DNA of 64,000 bases from Bacteroidales bacterium. GTDB lineage: Bacteria > Bacteroidota > Bacteroidia > Bacteroidales > UBA932. The stretch covers positions 124,001 to 188,000 of the forward strand of contig JAGAIM010000072.1 in NCBI GenBank assembly GCA_017626555.1, given 5' to 3'. The notes below the pieces were generated by a model. The model was not told the DNA's origin. It searched no databases and was given only the letters and a program-made list of their open reading frames with translations. The position numbers and the translations under genes were made by a program. Positions 47,425 through 56,496 of this stretch are shown here, one piece after another (the first letter of the stretch is position 1; every line of letters starts with the position of its first letter).

Positions 47425-48630
47425 TTAGAAGAGTTTCGGAACGAATTCAGTGAGATAGATCCTCCAGTTCCTCCAGATGTGTCCGCCTCCGTTTTCAAGG
47501 TATTCGTGAGGATAGCCCTTTTCGTTAAGTTTCTTTACGAAATCCTGATTTGCCTGAATGAGGAAGTCTGTGTTGCCACATCCGATCCAGAGAAGATTCG
47601 GTTTCTTGCTGAAGTAAGTCGCGAGTTTTGCATCGAAATCCTGATAGATAGGAGAAATATTGGTATCGCTTACTCCGATTGCAGCAGAGAACATACCTGA
47701 GTATCCGAACATATCAGGATTGTTGAGGGTGATATACAATGTGTGGAATCCTCCCATCGAGAGGCCGCAGATGGCGCGGCTCTGCTTCTTGGCGATGGTC
47801 CTGTAATTGCTGTCTATGAATTTTACTATTTCAGGGAATGAAGTCTCGAATGTACCTTCCATAGTCTGAGGCAGCGCAGTCGTAGGGTGGATGTAGCCTG
47901 TTGAGTTCTCGCACGGAGCCGCTTCCTGAGAGATGTTGCCGTTTGTGAATACTACGATCATAGGCTGAGCCTTACCCTGTGCAATGAGATTGTCAAGCAC
48001 CTGAGCGGCACGTCCCTGTGCAATCCACGCATCTTCGTCTCCACCGATGCCGTGAAGTACATACAGTACAGGATATTTCTGCTTTCTGTTCTGCTCGTAT
48101 CCGGCAGGAGTATAGACGCTCAGCCTGCGGTCGAAACCTGCTGTAGCACTCTCATACCACACTTTTGAAACTGTTCCGTGAGGTACGTCCTGGATGGTGT
48201 AGAGGTCAGCACGTCCGCCGGGAACTATGAATGCGCTGGTGAGCGAAGCGATGTCACGGTTCACCCACATATTGTTGTTGTCAATTACATTGTTGCCGTC
48301 CACATTGAATGTATATGTGTACATCTCCGGAGCCACTTTGAAGTCAGTGGTGTATTCCCAGATGCCGTTCTGTCCTTCCTTGAGTTCAGCAACGCCAGGA
48401 GCGTCAAATGTCATCTCCTGATCACCCATCTTGAATGTCATTTTCTGAGTAGGGAGGAAATCACCTGATACGGTTACCTTTACTGCCTTCGGAGCACGGT
48501 AGCGGAATGTTACGGTACCGTCTTCGTTGATTTCGGGTGATGTTACTGATGCTCCACCCCAGAGTGCTTCCTGGGCGAATGAACTGCCCGCCATAAGGAG
48601 GGCGGCAGCTATTGTTATGATTTTCTTCAT
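47425..48630 (-). CDS. Secreted CE1-type esterase with CBM48-like domain (PUL esterase 2)
   Basis: The 401-residue protein has a signal peptide (1-20, SFAQ), a CBM48-like domain with 'TFRYRAPKAVKVTVSGDFLP' (41-60), and the hydrolase with YVLHGIGGDEDAW, Ser291 in GLSMGG, Asp in 'GNTDFLI' and His in 'GGGHIWRNW'. It is close to the esterase at 42.6 kb (shared SPEIN and SGDFLPT). It starts 10 bp after the stop of the next upstream esterase. Confidence 0.9.
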   Translation of the reverse strand: MKKIITIAAALLMAGSSFAQEALWGGASVTSPEINEDGTVTFRYRAPKAVKVTVSGDFLPTQKMTFKMGDQEMTFDAPGVAELKEGQNGIWEYTTDFKVAPEMYTYTFNVDGNNVIDNNNMWVNRDIASLTSAFIVPGGRADLYTIQDVPHGTVSKVWYESATAGFDRRLSVYTPAGYEQNRKQKYPVLYVLHGIGGDEDAWIAQGRAAQVLDNLIAQGKAQPMIVVFTNGNISQEAAPCENSTGYIHPTTALPQTMEGTFETSFPEIVKFIDSNYRTIAKKQSRAICGLSMGGFHTLYITLNNPDMFGYSGMFSAAIGVSDTNISPIYQDFDAKLATYFSKKPNLLWIGCGNTDFLIQANQDFVKKLNEKGYPHEYLENGGGHIWRNWRIYLTEFVPKLF

Positions 48631-48640
48631 ATCTTAAGTC

Positions 48641-49783
48641 TTATTTGAAAAGCAGCGGTGCGAATGTATTGAGATAGAGTCTCCAGTTAGCCCATACGTG
48701 GCCACCTTCACTTACATAATATGTGTGTTCGAGGCCGTTTTCAGTGAGGGCTGCGTCAAGTTCGTTTGCCTGGTCGAAAAGGAAATCCGTATTTCCGCAG
48801 GCAAGCCAGTAGAGTTTGTAGCCGGCCTTCTTGATGCCCTGAAGCTGTGCGTCCAGTTCAGGAGACTTTCTTGAACCCATTGAAAGAGGACATATATAGT
48901 CGAACTTGTCAGGATACATACCTGTGGCAGCAATCGTATGTCCGCCACCCATCGACAGACCTGCAATCGCCCTGTGAGATTTCTTTGCGACAGTGCGATA
49001 ATTCTTCTCGATGAAAGGAACGATTTCCTCTACAAGGCTCTGTACATAGAGATTGCGGTTTGCCGGGTCTCTCCAGTCATACTCAGTTGTTGGAAGACCG
49101 AATGTCTGAGCAGCCTGCTGATTAGGATTTCCGTTAGGCATTACCACGATCATAGGCTTTGCAAGACCCTTCTCGATAAGATTGTCGAGGATCTGGGCTG
49201 TGCGTCCCATTGATGACCAGGCCTCCTCGTCACCACCTGCTCCGTGTAGGAGATAAAGAACAGGGTACTTAGCCTTAGGATTGCTCTCATATCCGTACGG
49301 AGTATAAACTGTAAGACGGCGGTTGATGCCGAGGATCTTGCTGTCATACCAAGGATGGCTTACTGTACCTCTCTGGTTTGCAGGACGATAGTTCTCTGTA
49401 CGCTCTCCGTCCACGAGGAGCATACTGAGGTAACGTGATCCGTCACGCTGTACCATCACGTTCTGCGGATCGTTCACCATAACACCGTCTGCAACAAAGT
49501 TGTATGTGTAGATTTCTGGTTCTGGGAGTGGAATAGTGACTTCCCATACATTGTTCTCTCCGCGGGTCATATCGATAGTACCGCCCCAAGGGTTCGGCAT
49601 CCAAGAACCGCTGAGTTTTACTACTGTCGCGTAATCGGCTTTGAGCCTGAAAGTTACGCTGTCGTTTTGGATTTCAGGGGAAACAACAGGTTTCTGTCCC
49701 CATACGAAATTGCTCAATTCCTGAGCATTGAGTGCTCCGGCTGCAATCAGCAGCGAAGCAATGATTGCTGTTATTCGTTTCAT
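48641..49783 (-). CDS. Secreted CE1-type esterase with CBM48-like domain (PUL esterase 1)
   Basis: The 380-residue protein has a signal peptide (1-21, LNAQE), a CBM48-like domain ('VTFRLKADYATVVKLSGSW', 43-61) and the hydrolase with YLLHGAGGDEEAW, Ser277 in GLSMGG, Asp in 'GNTDFLF' and His in 'EGGHVWANW'. The 13-bp hairpin at 49798-49832 separates it from the SusCD/surface-protein genes upstream and may set its expression level. Confidence 0.9.
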   Translation of the reverse strand: MKRITAIIASLLIAAGALNAQELSNFVWGQKPVVSPEIQNDSVTFRLKADYATVVKLSGSWMPNPWGGTIDMTRGENNVWEVTIPLPEPEIYTYNFVADGVMVNDPQNVMVQRDGSRYLSMLLVDGERTENYRPANQRGTVSHPWYDSKILGINRRLTVYTPYGYESNPKAKYPVLYLLHGAGGDEEAWSSMGRTAQILDNLIEKGLAKPMIVVMPNGNPNQQAAQTFGLPTTEYDWRDPANRNLYVQSLVEEIVPFIEKNYRTVAKKSHRAIAGLSMGGGHTIAATGMYPDKFDYICPLSMGSRKSPELDAQLQGIKKAGYKLYWLACGNTDFLFDQANELDAALTENGLEHTYYVSEGGHVWANWRLYLNTFAPLLFK

Positions 49784-49797
49784 AGTGCTTGTGTTTA

Positions 49798-49832
49798 GAC
49801 CGCTGTTAAGCAGATGTCTCTTAACAGCGGTC
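49798..49832. promoter_or_regulatory. Intercistronic hairpin inside the PUL operon
   Basis: GACCGCTGTTAAG (49798-49810) pairs perfectly with 49820-49832 around a 9-base loop. No U tract follows on the minus strand, so it is more likely an mRNA processing or stability element than a terminator. It lies exactly between the binding-protein genes and the enzyme genes. Confidence 0.6.
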
Positions 49833-49843
49833 CAAATATACTA

Positions 49844-51778
49844 TTAAAGTGTTAATGTTCCAATATATTGTGCGTTGACAAGTGAACTCTGGAGACTGAT
49901 GGTATAGATGTCACCATCAACAGATACTGTAAGAGTGCCATCGGTAACCTTTCCCTCTACGATGGCTGCTCCATCTGCAACGCTCCACCAGCAGGTTCCC
50001 CAGTTCTCGAATACCATTCCGATACCCCAGAGGTCACCCGGATCCCAACCTATGCCAAATTCTCCTTCAGCGATCTGACCGCCCGTTGCACAGGCATTGT
50101 AAGTACCGGCAGCAAGCTTACCGTCAGCAGAGTAAACGTCGAGTGCAAGGTAGTGCCCCTCACCTTCCCATACTGTCTGCCAGGTTGTAGGGTCAGTTGT
50201 TGACGAAATTCCGTCCTCAGCGAGGTTGATTGTCACTGAATTTGTTCCGTTTGCAACGTTGCTTGTTGCTGAAAGAAGGGTAGTAAGTTCTACATACTCT
50301 ACTTCAGGCTCTGAGCCGCCACCAAGGTCCACAACCTCGATAGGAGCGCCTGTGCCGTCAACGAACTGTGCTACAGGATAAGTGAACTTCGCGTTCAGAA
50401 GAGTTGACTTCAGTTTGATCACGAGGTTTGAACCCTCAACGAGAACCTGAACTGTACCGTCAGTAACCTTGCCTTCTGCAACTGCTGCACCGCCGGCAAC
50501 ATTCCACCAGCAGGTTCCCCAGTTCTCGAATACCATTCCGATACCCCAGAGGTCCCCCGGATCCCAGCCGATACCGAACTCGCCTGCATTGATTGTGCCT
50601 GCAACTGTGTTCGCATTGTAAGTGCCGGTGTAAAGTTTGCCATCCTCAGAGTAGATGTCAAGGGCAAGATAGTGGCCTTCGCCTTCCCAGACTGTCTGCC
50701 AGGTTGTAGGGTCAGTTGTTGACGAAATTCCGTCCTCAGCCATATTGATAGTCAGAGACTTTGTTCCGTTAGCCACGTTGCTTGTTGCAGAAAGAAGGGT
50801 AGTGAGTTCTGTATAATCGGTGTCATCGCCATCGTCACCGGCACCTCCGTCAGGATCGACAGCCTCGATCTTGCCGCTGTAAACCATCCAGAGACCGTTG
50901 TGGTTGTAGGTGATCGTGTACTTTGAGCCTGACTTCTCCACGATGATGTCGCCTTCGCTGATCTTCTCTGCAGTAGTTGTGCCGTTAGATACTGTCCACC
51001 AGCAGGTTCCCCAGTTCTCGAATACCATTCCGATACCCCAGAGATCACCCGGATCCCAGCCGATACCGTACTCTCCTTCAGCGATGCTTCCACCGGCTGC
51101 AGAAGGCCTGTATGTGCCAGGGTGGAGGAAACCGTCAGTTGAATATAAGTCAACTGCGAGATAGTTGCCTTCACCTGTCCAGACTGTCTGCCAGGTGGTA
51201 GGATCGAGTGAAGACGATATTCCGTCAGTTCCGAGGTTGATGGTTACTGAGTTTGTTCCGTTCGCTACGTTGCTTGTCGCACTGATCATCTGAGTGAGCT
51301 TGATCGGCTCAGGATCAGGCTCGTATGCGAGGATTACAGTTGACTTGAAATCAACGATGCTTTCGTCAGCCAGCCAGAGGATACCTGAGAAACTGTAAGT
51401 TCCCGTGCCTTGAACGATCTTGATCGAACCGCTCTCTACAGGAATGTTGTTGAATGTAGTACCGCCATTACCTACGATGTACGTATTCTTCTTTGCCTGA
51501 TCGGCAGGAGAAGGAGTATAACTTCCGTCAGCAATGAAATATTTGTCACCTACAAGTTTCATAGAGAGGGTAGCATTCGATCCGCTTACCTCAACGGTGA
51601 ATGTACGGGTCTTGTCCCCCTTCTCTACAGATTGTGACACAAGAGTGTTGAGTTCGTATGCCGCAGGCTTTTCATATTTGCCTGTAAGAGGCTGTATGGC
51701 GTCCTCTACGCAGGAGCTGAGTGCCAGGATTCCGGCAACTGCAGCGAATACTTTATATAATAGTTTCATATTGTTCAT
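49844..51778 (-). CDS. PUL surface lipoprotein with three near-identical repeats (putative glycan-binding protein)
   Basis: The 644-residue lipoprotein (Cys23 in LSSC) directly follows SusD, where surface glycan-binding proteins normally sit. After a divergent N-terminal unit (about 30-150) come three about 145-residue repeats (161-305, 325-470, 498-642), each with SATSNVANGT, DPTTWQTVW and the invariant stretch 'GIGWDPGDLWGIGMVFENW' followed by GTCWW. The many Trp residues suit sugar stacking. Acidic/Gly linkers separate the units. I do not recognise a named family. Glycan binding is inferred from position and aromatic content. Confidence 0.8.
   Translation of the reverse strand: MNNMKLLYKVFAAVAGILALSSCVEDAIQPLTGKYEKPAAYELNTLVSQSVEKGDKTRTFTVEVSGSNATLSMKLVGDKYFIADGSYTPSPADQAKKNTYIVGNGGTTFNNIPVESGSIKIVQGTGTYSFSGILWLADESIVDFKSTVILAYEPDPEPIKLTQMISATSNVANGTNSVTINLGTDGISSSLDPTTWQTVWTGEGNYLAVDLYSTDGFLHPGTYRPSAAGGSIAEGEYGIGWDPGDLWGIGMVFENWGTCWWTVSNGTTTAEKISEGDIIVEKSGSKYTITYNHNGLWMVYSGKIEAVDPDGGAGDDGDDTDYTELTTLLSATSNVANGTKSLTINMAEDGISSTTDPTTWQTVWEGEGHYLALDIYSEDGKLYTGTYNANTVAGTINAGEFGIGWDPGDLWGIGMVFENWGTCWWNVAGGAAVAEGKVTDGTVQVLVEGSNLVIKLKSTLLNAKFTYPVAQFVDGTGAPIEVVDLGGGSEPEVEYVELTTLLSATSNVANGTNSVTINLAEDGISSTTDPTTWQTVWEGEGHYLALDVYSADGKLAAGTYNACATGGQIAEGEFGIGWDPGDLWGIGMVFENWGTCWWSVADGAAIVEGKVTDGTLTVSVDGDIYTISLQSSLVNAQYIGTLTL
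49853..50287 (-). repeat. Repeat unit 3 of the surface lipoprotein
   Basis: It encodes residues 498-642. The stretch around 49987-50045 is almost base-for-base the same as in units 1 and 2. Confidence 0.85.
50369..50806 (-). repeat. Repeat unit 2 of the surface lipoprotein
   Basis: It encodes residues 325-470 and shares long identical DNA tracts with unit 3, including synonymous positions. Confidence 0.85.
50864..51298 (-). repeat. Repeat unit 1 of the surface lipoprotein
   Basis: It encodes residues 161-305 and is the most divergent of the three, particularly in its last 40 residues. Confidence 0.85.
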
Positions 51779-51818
51779 CTGTTATATATTCTTCACTTCG
51801 TTCAGAATGACAGGGTGA

Positions 51819-53372
51819 TTACCAGCCTGGGTTCTGCTGGATGTTAGGGTTGAGACGGATCTCGGTTCCTGGATATGGAAGGAGATTATGCTTTGGCTTG
51901 AAGCCATACTTTGAAGGATCGTTGTTGTACACCTTCTTCTCTACCTGGCCATTATGGTTGAGGAGCGGACAGTAGCTTCCCTGATTCTTCATCTTAGCCT
52001 CTGCGATACCCCAGCGGAGCATATCCTGGAAGCGTGTTCCTTCACCGCAAAGTTCGATTCTCTTCTCTCTGCGGATCTCGTCGATTGTGTAACTTCCCTG
52101 AGTAGGAGCCTGGGCTCTTGTGCGTATTAGGTTCATATATTCTGCAGCCTTTCCTGCATTGCCGTTCTCTGCGTGAGCCTCAGCAGCGCAGAGAAGTACC
52201 TCTGCATAACGCATCCACTGTCTGTTGCTGTCATCAACGAAGTTGGAACCTGCAGCAGGAACCTGCTCTGCAGTGATTCTCCATTTCCACATAAAGTAAC
52301 CCTCGCTTATGATTGTATTTCCTTCCTTGACATTGATGCCCTTTTCTGTCATCTGCTCCCAAGTCTTCATAGTGGCATTGAGACGGTAACCGTTCTCGCC
52401 TTCTACGGCTACGAAGTCATTGTAAAGATCCTCCTGAGGACTGAGAAATCCCCAACCAAGACCTGCAAGACCGGCATTCTGACAGCAGTTGTCAACTAAC
52501 TTGTCAGTACGGTAGTGGATCATAAGGTGGAGCATCGTGAAGTTGTTCCATACGTTGTTAGGGTCACTGATCTTGATGCTTTCAAACATACTTTCGCAGT
52601 TCTGCTTGGCTGAAAATGCGATTACGTTTTCATAGTCATTGTAAAGTCTGTAGAGACCGCTGTCGATGATCGAGTCAAAAGTCTTCGCAGCCTCATCATA
52701 CTTCTTCTGCCAGAGATAGGCCTTTCCGAGAAGCGCCTGAGCGAACTGCTTTGTGATTCTCCAGGTCTTGTCATCAGCGTCAGCTTTTTGTGTAAGATAA
52801 CCTGAATCGATTGCTTCTGTGAGATCCTTCTCAACGAGACTCCAGAGTTCTTCAGTGCCGCCGTTAGGCATCTGATACTCAGATGGTTCCAGTTCGTGGT
52901 CAACAAGTGGAGGATTACCCCACATAGAAATAAGTTCGAAGTATGACCAGGCGCGGAATACCTTTGCCTCTGCTCTTGCACGAAGTTGTATGTCTGTTTC
53001 TTCAGGAACGTGTCCGAGAACTACGTTTGCCTTGTAGATTATGCCGTAATAACTGGTGAACATACCTTCGAGGTATCCCTGGTCAGTTCCAAATGTGAAC
53101 TCATTAAGTCCTTCGAGGTCAGCGTTGTCGTTACGTCCGCCGCCGCCTGCCCAGAAGTCGTCAGTAAGCATATTCTTACCGAGGACGTAGTTCATTTCAT
53201 TGTTCTTTACCTGAATGTAGCAGGAAACAATGGCTGCCTCCGCCTCTTCGTCGGTCTGGTAGAAGGTCTCATAGTTCTGCACACCGTGCTGAGGAATGTC
53301 CAGCAGGTCGTTGCAGGAACTGAGTGCGGCAGTCATCGCGGCCAAGGCCAGAATGATATATCTTGTTTTCAT
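51819..53372 (-). CDS. susD: SusD-like outer-membrane glycan-binding lipoprotein
   Basis: The 517-residue lipoprotein (Cys20 in LSSC, followed by NDLLDIPQHG) has the RagB/SusD layout: N-terminal TPR-like helices with 'AEVFRAWSYFELISMWGNPPLVD' style sequence and a C-terminal 'RWMRYAEVLLCAAEAHAENGNA...IRREKRIELCGEGTRFQDMLRWG'. It caps the SusC channel and delivers glycan. It lies 20 bp after susC and 40 bp before the repeat lipoprotein. Confidence 0.95.
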   Translation of the reverse strand: MKTRYIILALAAMTAALSSCNDLLDIPQHGVQNYETFYQTDEEAEAAIVSCYIQVKNNEMNYVLGKNMLTDDFWAGGGGRNDNADLEGLNEFTFGTDQGYLEGMFTSYYGIIYKANVVLGHVPEETDIQLRARAEAKVFRAWSYFELISMWGNPPLVDHELEPSEYQMPNGGTEELWSLVEKDLTEAIDSGYLTQKADADDKTWRITKQFAQALLGKAYLWQKKYDEAAKTFDSIIDSGLYRLYNDYENVIAFSAKQNCESMFESIKISDPNNVWNNFTMLHLMIHYRTDKLVDNCCQNAGLAGLGWGFLSPQEDLYNDFVAVEGENGYRLNATMKTWEQMTEKGINVKEGNTIISEGYFMWKWRITAEQVPAAGSNFVDDSNRQWMRYAEVLLCAAEAHAENGNAGKAAEYMNLIRTRAQAPTQGSYTIDEIRREKRIELCGEGTRFQDMLRWGIAEAKMKNQGSYCPLLNHNGQVEKKVYNNDPSKYGFKPKHNLLPYPGTEIRLNPNIQQNPGW

Positions 53373-53392
53373 TTCTTCTTTATTTTAGATGG

Positions 53393-56300
53393 TTAGAATG
53401 TAATGCTTACACCGGCAACAACCTTCTTTGAAGTAGGGAAGTTACCCTTGTCAACTCCCATATTGGTTACTTCCGGGTCAAATCCCGGATAATCGCTGAA
53501 TGTGATGAAGTCGTCAAGTGATGCATAAACGCGGAGGTTCTGGACCTTGATTGTCTTCATCCACTTCTGAGGGAATGTATATCCGAGTTGGATCTGCTTG
53601 ATCTTAAAGTAACTGCCATTGAATATTGATGCTGATGAGAGATAATACTTATCCATTTCTGTAGCACCCGCTCTTGGCTTGCTTCCGTTAGGATTGGTTG
53701 TCTTGTTCCATCTGTCCTCAGTGAAGTATGTTAATTTGTTGAGGGTATAGTCAGAACGATTGAGACAGCAGTAGATGTCGCCTCCCGCTGCACCTGTGCC
53801 GAATACGATGAGGTCGAGTCCTTTCCACGCTGCTGTGAGGGTGATACCGTAAGTAAGGTCAGCGAAACCCTTACCGATCATAGTCTTGTCACTATCGGTT
53901 ATCACGTTGTCTCCATCGAGATCCTTGAAGGTAGGGTTACCTGTTTCAGGATTTATGCCGTCAAACTCATAACCATAGAAATACCAGGCCGGCTTTCCTA
54001 CCTCGAAGCGTGTTATGGCTCCGTAAGTATGGAATGTCTGTCCGTCGATAGCGTCAAGAGTCTCGTGGATGTAAGTAACCTTGTTCTTGATTGTAGAGAT
54101 GTTACCGCGCACGCCATACGAGAAGTCACCGATGTTGTCCTGCCATCCGAGTTCGAACTCCAGACCGGTGTTGCTGATGTTACCTGCGTTCACCGGAGAT
54201 GCGGTGTTACCTACCACTGTTGAAGGTGTGATGCCGGAAACGATGAGGTCCTTAGTGTCCTTCTTGAACCAGTCTGCGCTGAATGAGAGACGGTTGTTGA
54301 AGAAACGTGTGTCAATACCAATGTTGGTCTGCTCTGAAGTCTCCCACTTGAGTTCCTTGTTGCCGGTTGCAGATGGAGCGTATCCGTTGATGTACTCAGT
54401 ACCATTACCGGTCGGATAAGAACCTGTACCGCTGATTACGGTTGCATATCTGTATCCTCCGAGGCTTGAGAGCGAACCGTTCTGTCCCCACGAAGCACGG
54501 AACTTCAAATGTGAGAGCCAGTTTCTGGTGTTCTCCATAAACTTTTCGTTGGAGATGACCCATCCTGCAGAAACTGCCGGGAAGTAACCCCATCTTGTCT
54601 CTATTGGAAGCACGCTGCTGTCGGCTGCGTCTGCACGGAGAGATGCCTGGAAGAGGTATCTGCCTTTGTATTCATAGTTGAGACGTCCGAAGTATGAGTT
54701 CTTTCTTGAGAATGTTGCCTCACCACCACTTACGCTGTCTTCAGCATTGGCTGTAGCATACGCGAAATACCAGAAAAGAGGATCATCTTTCTGGAATCCA
54801 AGGTCGGTGTCGCTTCCGTGCTTGTCACCGCTTACTCCGAAGTTGCGGCTTTCGGTGAAACTGGTACCGAGCATAATGCCGAAATCGTGACCCTTGATGT
54901 TCTTGTTGTAATTGAGGAAGTTCTCCCACTGCCAGTATGTGCTGGCGTATGTGCTTGCGTTTACAGAAAGATAATTCTGGTGGTGCATTGCATTGGCATA
55001 GTAGTCGTGTCCTATCGAGTAAGACTCTGAACTTGATAGACGATAGCCCAGACGTGATGTGACTGTAAGACCCTTGACAGGCATAAAGTTGATGTAGGTG
55101 GTACCGTTGATGTTGTAACCTCTGCTGTCATTGTCGCTTGCGTCACGCATAATGAGAGGATTCTGGTTCTCTGATGTGTTGAAGTTCGATACACCATAGA
55201 CATTGCCTTTGCCGTCGCCGAGCATAGGAGCGTGATCGCCGTAATAGATGTCAGCCATATGCTGAGGAAGGTTGTCAATGGCGTAGAGAGGCTTTGTGAG
55301 AGGGTCAAGGTTGAGGACGGCAAGGAGGTATGAACCGTACTCTGAACCTTCCGATACTGATCTTGACTTGTAGTACTCGATCTGGTTGTTTGTTCCGATC
55401 TCGAGCCAAGGCTTGATCTTCCAACTTGCGTTGATCATACCGGTGATACGCTCGTAGAAGTCTTTGTCGCCTGCAACGATACCGTCATTGTTGAGGTAAG
55501 ATCCGGATACATAGATTGATTTGCCTTCGCTACCTGCTGAGAATGTGAGGTTGTGGCGCTGCATTGCGGAATTTTCGAAACCTACCTTGGTCCAGTCTGT
55601 GTTGGTCACGAAATCCCAATTGTTGTAGAAGTTCTCGAGAGAAATGAGGCCAGCCTCGGAATAGTAATCGATATACTGCTCTGCGTTCATCATTTGAGGT
55701 ACGCGCGCGAGACTCTGTGAAGTGTACTGGTAGTCGTAGGTGATATTGCCGTTACCCTTACCCTTCTTTGTAGTAACGAGGACCACTCCGTTACCTGCCT
55801 CCGCACCATAGATCGCAGCGGAAGCACCGTCCTTGAGGACCTCCATTGATTCGATGTCGTTAGGGTCGATACCTGCAAGGCTTCCTATACGTCCGTCAAC
55901 TACTACGAGAGGGTCGCTGTTACCGTTTGAACCGATACCGCGGATACGGATTGATGGTGATGCTCCCGGACGGGCTGAACCTGTCAATACCTGTACACCA
56001 GAAGTCTTACCCTGGAGTGCCTGTGATGCTGTAGTGATGGTACGGGCCTCGAGGTCCTGAGACTTCACCTGTGATACCGATCCGGTGAGGGAACTCTTCT
56101 TCTGGACACCGTATCCGACAACGACAGTCTCCTCCAGCATCTCGTTGTCCGGCTCCATATTGATGTTCAAAGTGCCGTTGATGGCGTTCTTTTCGACTGG
56201 GAGATAGCCGATGTATGAGAATTCGAGCACAGCGCCTGACTTTACGGTGATTTCGTACATACCGTCTCCGTCAGTCATAACGCCGTTCTGAGTTCCTTTC

Positions 56301-56461
56301 TCGATGACACTGACGCCTACCATTGGAGCATTCAGTTCATCAATGACTTTACCGGTCACCTTCTGCTGTCCTTGTGCGGATGCCGAGAGAGAGCCGGCCA
56401 GAATGATGAGCATTGCCAATGCAGTGCCGATCATTCTTGAGAATGTTGATTTGGTTCTCAT
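53393..56461 (-). CDS. susC: SusC-like TonB-dependent glycan transporter
   Basis: The 1022-residue outer-membrane protein has a signal peptide (1-30, SASAQ), a carboxypeptidase-like domain (about 33-105), a TonB-box/plug region with 'ETVVVGYGVQKKSSLTGSV' (111-129) and 'IRIRGIGSNGNSDPLVVVDG', and a 22-strand-type barrel ending in 'KVVAGVSITF', whose terminal Phe is typical. With SusD it forms the bivalve importer for oligosaccharides. It is 35 bp downstream of the carboxylesterase gene with no promoter visible in between. Confidence 0.96.
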   Translation of the reverse strand: MRTKSTFSRMIGTALAMLIILAGSLSASAQGQQKVTGKVIDELNAPMVGVSVIEKGTQNGVMTDGDGMYEITVKSGAVLEFSYIGYLPVEKNAINGTLNINMEPDNEMLEETVVVGYGVQKKSSLTGSVSQVKSQDLEARTITTASQALQGKTSGVQVLTGSARPGASPSIRIRGIGSNGNSDPLVVVDGRIGSLAGIDPNDIESMEVLKDGASAAIYGAEAGNGVVLVTTKKGKGNGNITYDYQYTSQSLARVPQMMNAEQYIDYYSEAGLISLENFYNNWDFVTNTDWTKVGFENSAMQRHNLTFSAGSEGKSIYVSGSYLNNDGIVAGDKDFYERITGMINASWKIKPWLEIGTNNQIEYYKSRSVSEGSEYGSYLLAVLNLDPLTKPLYAIDNLPQHMADIYYGDHAPMLGDGKGNVYGVSNFNTSENQNPLIMRDASDNDSRGYNINGTTYINFMPVKGLTVTSRLGYRLSSSESYSIGHDYYANAMHHQNYLSVNASTYASTYWQWENFLNYNKNIKGHDFGIMLGTSFTESRNFGVSGDKHGSDTDLGFQKDDPLFWYFAYATANAEDSVSGGEATFSRKNSYFGRLNYEYKGRYLFQASLRADAADSSVLPIETRWGYFPAVSAGWVISNEKFMENTRNWLSHLKFRASWGQNGSLSSLGGYRYATVISGTGSYPTGNGTEYINGYAPSATGNKELKWETSEQTNIGIDTRFFNNRLSFSADWFKKDTKDLIVSGITPSTVVGNTASPVNAGNISNTGLEFELGWQDNIGDFSYGVRGNISTIKNKVTYIHETLDAIDGQTFHTYGAITRFEVGKPAWYFYGYEFDGINPETGNPTFKDLDGDNVITDSDKTMIGKGFADLTYGITLTAAWKGLDLIVFGTGAAGGDIYCCLNRSDYTLNKLTYFTEDRWNKTTNPNGSKPRAGATEMDKYYLSSASIFNGSYFKIKQIQLGYTFPQKWMKTIKVQNLRVYASLDDFITFSDYPGFDPEVTNMGVDKGNFPTSKKVVAGVSITF

Positions 56462-56496
56462 TGTTTTGATGGTTAGTGGTTTGTATTTAAGTGTTA

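Noticed and set aside
49853..51298. Possible CRISPR-like array from the spaced, near-identical DNA stretches
   Set aside because: The repeats are about 435-440 bp, in frame, and encode protein domains.
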